Positions 58,302 through 64,000 of a stretch of DNA of 64,000 nt are shown in pieces. The notes under the pieces were generated by a model. That model was not told the origin of the DNA and ran no database searches. It saw only the letters and a list, made by a program, of their open reading frames with translations. The position numbers and the translations under genes are program-made. Location of the stretch: the NCBI RefSeq assembly GCF_026212465.1, contig NC_080058.1:13806265-13870264 (forward strand). Reading direction: 5' to 3'. Positions within the stretch are counted from its first letter, which is position 1. The number at the start of each line of letters is the position of its first letter. Source of the DNA: Amaranthus tricolor (lineage: Eukaryota; Streptophyta; Magnoliopsida; Caryophyllales; Amaranthaceae).

Positions 58302-59899
58302 CTCAATCATATTCACTCCTTTCTCGTCACCACCCCTTACCAAAGGTGCATCAACTGGATATGAAGGGTCGTCATACTGAGTCCCTGATCTTAGGTGGAT
58401 AGCTTTTGCAGTGTGTTGGTTTGGGTTTGGGTGCTGTAGTGGAGGTTGTGTGGATGGGTTAGGTTGTGGGTGAGATGGGAATAGCGGTGGTGGAGGAGGG
58501 TTAGCCATTTGGGCGAGTTGAGATTCAAACAACTTTTGCTGAGCTTGGAGCTGTTGCATCTGATGGATGAGAGTCTGATTTATCTGAGTGAGACTCTGGT
58601 TCTGCTGAGCAAGAGAAGTTACTAGGGAGGCTAAATGATCATTGCTTGAGGTGTGGATTTGGTGCTGTTGTGAAACCCCCAGATGAGATTGAGTAGGCGA
58701 GAAAAGAAGATTTGAACTACCTCTAGGCCCTTGATTAAACCCCGGTGGTCTATACATGAGCTTGGCCTTGGTGCATTTCCACTCGGTTGGTTCCCTTGAA
58801 AACCTTGATTGTTGAACCCGCTCTGAACATTTCGATTATATCCCGGATGGAAGTTTCCTTGGTTTTGATTTGAATTGAAGGGAGGTCTATATGATTGGTT
58901 GGTGAACGGTTGTTGTACGTACCCTGCCCCTTGTCCTTGTCCATCATAGTTAACGGCTGCAACATGATCAGGATTATACCCATAGTTATCATAATTCATC
59001 ACCTGTGCCTTTGGATTGTAGCACCCATAGTCAACTGCAGCGACATGCTCGAAGTTCAAACCACCGCAACAAGAAGTATCGTGGTTGGTGCCCCCACAAA
59101 TCGCACATGCAAAGTGCTTTTCATGCGCCGAAGAGGTGTTCGAACTACCGGCTAGGCTTAACTTGGACAGCTTCTTGTCTATAACTACTTCAATCTTTGC
59201 ACTGATGGTGTCTAGGTTGGTTGTGTCAATCATCCCTCTTGGTAGACTCTTACTCCTTGCACTTCCCCAATCACTATTCTTGGCAACCTCTTCAATTTTG
59301 GCTTTAACCTGGTTGCATGGAATGTTGGAGAGGTGGTCATTCACTGTTGAATCTAAAAGGGCCTTGGTAGTATCATTGAGGCCATCATAAAAGAATGTAT
59401 TCAGGTGGTTGTCCCCATATTCATGATGAAGACATGCTCGTATCATCCTTTTGAACCTACTCCAAGCCGCAATCAAGTTCTCTTCATCTTCTTGAGTGAA
59501 TGATGCAATCTTCTTACGCCAATCTTGCGTTCTCACAGTAGGGTAAAACCTTTCCAAGAATGCAGTTTTCAGTTGAGCCCAAGTGGTGATAGAGTTGGGC
59601 TCAAGGCATTTATACCAGTCTCTAGCATCTCCCGCTAGGCTCAGATGGAATAGGTGTAGTCGAACATAATCAGGGTTGTTAAGGCAAAGAGGGATAAGTC
59701 CACTGACATCAGAGAATGCTTCGAGATGTTGAAGAGGACACTCGTTTGTCAATCCGCTAAAAGGGGTTTCCTTGACCATCCTTGTGAACTGGGGGTGTAT
59801 TTGGTAAGGTGTAGCAACAACTGGAAGCACTACACCCCCTTGGAATTCTTGGGAGCCTGGAGTTCCGAACTGACCGAACAACTGATGTTCGTCGGCCAT
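58302..59899 (-). pseudogene. Athila gag, with frame change
   Basis: Opens MADEHQLFGQFGTPG at 59899. The capsid region contains NECPLQHLEAFSDV, LFHLSLAGDARDWYKCL, FLERFYPTVRTQDWRKKI and NLIAAWSRFKRMIRACLHH, the retrotransposon gag domain typical of Athila. A CAICGGTNHDTSCCGG knuckle-like motif follows at about 59100, then an Asn/Gly/Gln-rich part and a Gln-rich helix region (QQNQSLTQINQTLIHQMQQL). A frame change near 58755 shifts the second part to another frame. The solo LTR interrupts just after MIE at 58302. Confidence 0.87.
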
Positions 59900-60125
59900 T
59901 GTGGAAGTGAGAGGATTTTGTGCAGGATGTGGAATTTGTCTTCTCAGACGTAGGACCTTAGCATTATATGGTACTAACGGTTAATTTGACCTGCGCGTGC
60001 AATAGGGCATGCAAACAACACTGCAAACAAAGGGTAAGTATTGACAAGCAAAGGTAAATGGCAATGAAAACAAAATAAAGTGAAGCTATATCAAGAACAA
60101 CAAGAGTATAAATATAACGCCTTGT
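59900..60125 (-). other. Athila leader between primer site and gag
   Basis: Untranslated leader; nothing further recognised. Confidence 0.6.
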
Positions 60126-60142
60126 CCCCGGCAACGGCGCCA
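60126..60142 (-). other. Athila primer-binding site (tRNA-Asp)
   Basis: TGGCGCCGTTGCCGGGG on the minus strand, 3 bp after the 5' LTR, complementary to the 3' end of plant tRNA-Asp, as is typical for Athila. Confidence 0.93.
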
Positions 60143-60145
60143 TTT

Positions 60146-61733
60146 TGATAGCAAGATTTTCACAGTCGTCTATGCTAAACCTTAAACCAAAAAATACTTA
60201 TAACAACCTACGCACTACACAAGTATAGTGGGGTGAAGGATCGAACCACGAGGACAAGGTTGACAATAAACTAAGCGTCTCAACATAACTAGTTTTTGTA
60301 GGGTGAAGAGCATCTAAAACTAATGACGGAAATAACAAGCACGGTTGATTAACAATATAAATCAAAGGGGAGAAAAAGAGGTTGAGATTAGATTCACCCT
60401 AGGAAGGCGATCTTAAAAGAGCATATATTGGGTCAGAGGAAATCAAACAATAACTAGTCTAGATACCCAAGAGTACGAGAGGAAGTTGGTGATTCCAGAA
60501 ATCACAATGAAAGACCTATAATCACCCTATGTCTCCGGAGGAGTTGTAGGACAAGATTCGCATTGGGTTTCAAGAAGTAATCATTATCATCTTTTCCCTA
60601 ATCCTAAACAATAAAGAGCATAAACATTCCTAGGGTTTCACTAATCAATCCCCAAGGAGAACTACTCACACATGACTGAAATATAAGAAACAATGATAAT
60701 CAATAGAACAAAAACCATAGATAATAGTGATCAAAAGAAACCAACAATAGTAAAAGTAATGTAGAAACTATTCTAGATGAGCAATAAATATAAGGCAAGA
60801 CAATAAATGCATTAAATGAACTCGAAGCAATGAGGAGATTGATACTTACAACCAAATGTTGATGCTACAATAAGGAGGTGCCAAAGATTCAATATTCAAG
60901 ATTGAAATCTAAACTAGAAAGTAAAGACTTGAAATAAATGATTGAGATAATAAAACTATGATAAACTAGGGTTTTTACAAAAGCTAAGTAATAAAGCTAT
61001 ATTAGAGAATGTATTAGGGCTTGCTCCCCTTGTTTCTACAGAAAGTGGGGTATTTATACCCTCTAAGCAAAGGAAATTTGAATGCCCGAAAATGCCCTTG
61101 AGTTTGGCTTGAGAAGAAATATGGTTCCCGCAGAAAATAGTTCTATTCGCCCGAATGGCGGATCCATTCGCCTGAATCTCGATGTTTGAATAATTTCAGG
61201 AACTTTCTCTGAGGTTGGTTCGCCCGAATGAAAGGGTCCATTCGGTCGAATGGGACCATTCGCCCGAATGAAAGTGTCTATTCGGTCGAATGGGACCATT
61301 CGCCCGAACGGTGTGTCATTCGCCTATTCCAGCAGCTTTGGTGAATCTTCTTTGAGAAAACAGGGACCATTCGACCGAATGTCTTATCCATTCGGCCGAA
61401 TGGAGCTTGATTCGACAATTTCAGCTTCTTTTGCCTCTTAACTTGAGCATGATCAACACCAATTGCTTGAATGGTGTCTTGGTTAGCCTAAATGGAGTAA
61501 CAACTAGTGATTAAAGGCTTTTAAGCTCGGTGTGTTCTCCGGGGAAGTCTTTGATTTGCGTGCCAAAGTCTCACAACACATCGATGTTGACCTTGCTGTC
61601 TCTCCTGAAATAACCACAAAACAACCCCAAAGACAAGAACAAGGTAAAATCGTGCGTAATGTGCTAACGATTGAAAAACATAAAACTTGGCACAATAAAG
61701 CGGTAGTAAACGTGTTCATAAATGAGCACATCA
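60146..61733 (-). repeat. Athila 5' LTR
   Basis: 1588 bp, TG...CA. Compared with the 3' LTR it has one extra ATTCGGTCGAATGGGACC unit of about 41 bp (near 61258-61300) and a longer ATTCGCCCGAATGG stretch near 61145. Confidence 0.9.
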
Positions 61734-61738
61734 GAGAT

Positions 61739-63838
61739 TTTTAGATAGGAGGCACCCGTACCACAGAAATCGAATAAATTTAGTCATGGAGTTGTTGAGA
61801 AGGATATTTAACATGACAAACATACGGAAAATGAGCTGCTAGAGAAGTTGAATCGTTTTGGGTGTTTACGGGTATTTAAAGATGATGCATTTGAGTAGAA
61901 CGCCGAAATCAACAAATATTGTGTTAGATGGAAGAAGAGAAGTATTTTCTAAGATCTACCGCACTGGAGAATAAACATGATCCGTCACAACTTGGACGTT
62001 ATGCAAATTGAGAAGAACTTTTTTGATAACATTTTCAACACATTAATGTGTGTGACGGGAAAAGCTAAGGATCATCTGAATGCACGTCAAGAATTGGCCA
62101 AGCTCGGCATTTGATCAGAAATACATCCTATTGGTTCAACCATCCCTAAGGCCTCATACACACTTAATTGACAACAAATAGTTGTCCTTTTAGAGTGGTT
62201 TAAAACTCTAAGATTTCCTGATGGGTATGTTTCAAATTTAGCCAGGAATAAAAACATGGCTAAACATTAGATATTCGGGATGAAAAATAATGATTGTCAT
62301 GTGTTCATGCAACGATTAATTCCCATAACATTTTGGGAATTGCTGCCAGCCAAAGTATGAGAAGCTCTAACATAAGTTAGTTTGTTCTTTAGAAGTCTTA
62401 CATCTCCAAAGATTTTTGCAACAAATATATGGACGTTTGATGAGGAAATCCAAGCGGTGTTCTGTAAATTAGAGACTATATTTCCTCCAACATTCTTTGA
62501 TGTCATGGAACATCTCCCTATTAATCTAGTTTACGTGGTAAGTATTGCTGTTCTAGTACAATATAAAACTAATTATTATTTAGGTTACAAGTAAACAAGT
62601 CTTAATAATTATTATTTAACAAAATTACAGGTATCTTCGACATTTAAAGCTTAATAAAAACAAAGCGCATGTTGAGGCGTCGATTTGTGATGCTTATCTT
62701 ACAGAAGAAGCATCATACTTTGTCTCGCAATACTTTGGGCATGACATTCAATGTAGAGTTAGAGATCTTCCTAAAAACGATGACAGAGGCTTAAATAACG
62801 CTAGATCGGGTGTTCTGTCCATATTTTCACACAACCAATCAAATTCCATGGGAGGGTAAAGTTCTCATAATGGATGACACAGATCTCAACATTGCTTTGA
62901 CATATGTTTTGCGAAATTTGCAGAGGTCAGTCACTTTTATGATCAATTTTCGTACTTGATAATAAAGTATGAACAAAATTTAAACCCAGAGCAAATTGAC
63001 CATGTGGTACAAAACCAATTTGCACATTGGTTTGAACAGATTGTAAGCACACGTTTAACATCGTAATTTTGAATGTCAATGGTATTACAGATTAAGTTAA
63101 AATTATTGATAATGTGCAGGCTAGGGATAGGTTTTTAGATAGTGTGGAGAATGATGACATTTTAAAGGACGTCGCCGAGGGACCTTTGAAGAACGCATGT
63201 CGCTATGATGTTTGTTACGTGAATGGTTATAGATTTCACACTATATCCTATTCATCTACAAAGAAATCTACTGAAAAATGCAGGGTGTGAGTTAAATCTG
63301 ATGATAAAAGTCCAAATGAAACAGACTTTTATGGAAAGTTAAAGGACATTATTGAGCTTGAATATCGGGCACTTCCAATTAAAAGGGTCACACTGTTCAA
63401 TTGTAAATGGTATGATCTCAAACTACCATCGGATATGGCCATGGTACGCGAATCCATCCATGGTACAAGCTGGTTGATGTTCATATTGGTCGATCATATA
63501 GATAGTACGATCCTTTTGAATTGGCAAGTCAAGCTTTACAAGTTTATTATCTACCTTATCCGAGTTAAACGCAAAACATGAAAGATTGACGAGCTGTTTG
63601 CAAAGTTAGATCGAAGCAATTCGATAAAAGTGCTTTTGAATTGGAAGAGAAGTCACCGACTTTCGTTGTAAATGAAGATGTTTCAAAGGAAATAGTCACA
63701 CCGTTGCGTGATCCAACTGGTTATTTGTTAGTGTTAGACGAAACGGTTGATGATGTTGACGAAAATGAAAACACCGACGACGTACTTGTATTATCTGACG
63801 ACGATGATGTCGATGATAATTATGTAACACAATAAATA
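61739..63838 (+). pseudogene. CACTA copy B TNP2-type transposase, 3' half
   Basis: Resumes after the Athila target duplication with RRHPYH-type sequence. Then come MIRHNLDVMQIEKNFFDNIF (about 61978), DUF4218 blocks (LFFRSLTSPKIFA, LETIFPPTFFDVMEHLPINL at about 62380-62530), and DUF4216 blocks (HVVQNQFAHWFEQI, VCYVNGYRFHT, DFYGKLKDIIELEYRALP at about 63000-63410). The acidic C-terminus SDDDDVDDNYVTQ ends at TAA near 63835. Intron-like gaps near 62540-62630 and 63045-63120 separate blocks. Several stops mark it as decayed. Confidence 0.82.
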
Positions 63839-64000
63839 TTTTCTTATCCAATTTTTTTAGTCGTATATTTAATTATGTACATTTAATTTCAATTTCGAAC
63901 AATTTTGAATTTTTGTAATTATTAATATTAATTTAAATATATTTGTTGATTTAGTACTAATAATATTAAAACTAATAATAATTTTAAGTATAACACAATA

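Larger units (their letters stand above)
41939..61733 (-). mobile_element. Athila-type Ty3/gypsy LTR retrotransposon, with later insertions and an internal deletion
   Basis: Bounded by the 5-bp duplication GAGAT (41934-41938 and 61734-61738). Two LTRs start TGATGTGCTC and end with TATCA, read on the minus strand. The primer-binding site matches tRNA-Asp. From 5' to 3' on the minus strand: LTR, gag, a solo LTR, 23 bp of Athila, a truncated chromovirus, the 3' end of Athila pol, an env-like/ORF3 region, a long 3' leader-like segment, LTR. Protease, reverse transcriptase and RNase H of Athila are absent. Every frame is damaged, so the element is inactive. Confidence 0.9.

Overview
This is nuclear DNA from a flowering plant, most likely a eudicot. 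Two conserved host genes show GT-AG introns and proteins close to Arabidopsis orthologues. The rest is AT-rich intergenic DNA and nested transposable elements of typical plant families (MULE, CACTA, Stowaway, hAT, Athila, Ty3/gypsy chromovirus). No prokaryotic gene layout, rRNA, tRNA or CRISPR array was seen. I do not name a species.

Layout. (1) 1-4.34 kb: the last five coding exons of an exocyst EXO70A1 gene; its 5' part lies before the window. (2) 4.35-11.1 kb: AT-rich intergenic DNA with a C25 tract, (ATT)n, a 1.4-kb imperfect minisatellite and a Stowaway MITE inserted in it. (3) 11.36-19.13 kb: a complete six-exon ESCRT-III gene, VPS32/SNF7, with a 5.85-kb first intron that contains another MITE. 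(4) 19.2-24.4 kb: intergenic DNA holding a hAT-like element nested in a TIR element, and one orphan exon-like C-terminus. (5) 24.48-29.77 kb: a Mutator-like element with about 185-bp terminal inverted repeats and a near-perfect 9-bp target duplication. It carries a decayed MuDR-type transposase, a four-exon plant mobile domain (PMD) gene with nonsense codons, and an opposite-strand open reading frame for a GRF-type zinc finger plus coiled coil.

(6) 30.4-63.9 kb is a stack of elements. A decayed TNP2-type CACTA transposase (copy A) lies at 31.3-32.7 kb. A second CACTA (copy B) runs from about 33 kb to 63.84 kb and was split twice. The first split is by a bounded CACTA element (33677-40479, TSD AAT) with hairpin-forming subterminal repeats, a transposase frame with two stops, a 169-bp tandem array and a ULP1 protease C-terminal fragment. 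The second split is by a 19.8-kb Athila-type retrotransposon on the minus strand (41939-61733, TSD GAGAT). The Athila element was in turn invaded twice by one chromovirus family: a solo LTR (55737-58301) and, 23 bp away, a copy (48118-55713) that lost its 3' end in a deletion that also removed the middle of Athila pol.

The host genes are unrelated housekeeping membrane-trafficking genes (exocytosis and endosomal sorting) on the same strand. The transposable elements all look disabled as autonomous units. Many of their stop codons sit where Trp, Gln or Arg is expected, as methylcytosine decay would produce. The most unusual cargo is the MULE's PMD plus GRF pair and the CACTA's tandem array plus ULP1 fragment.
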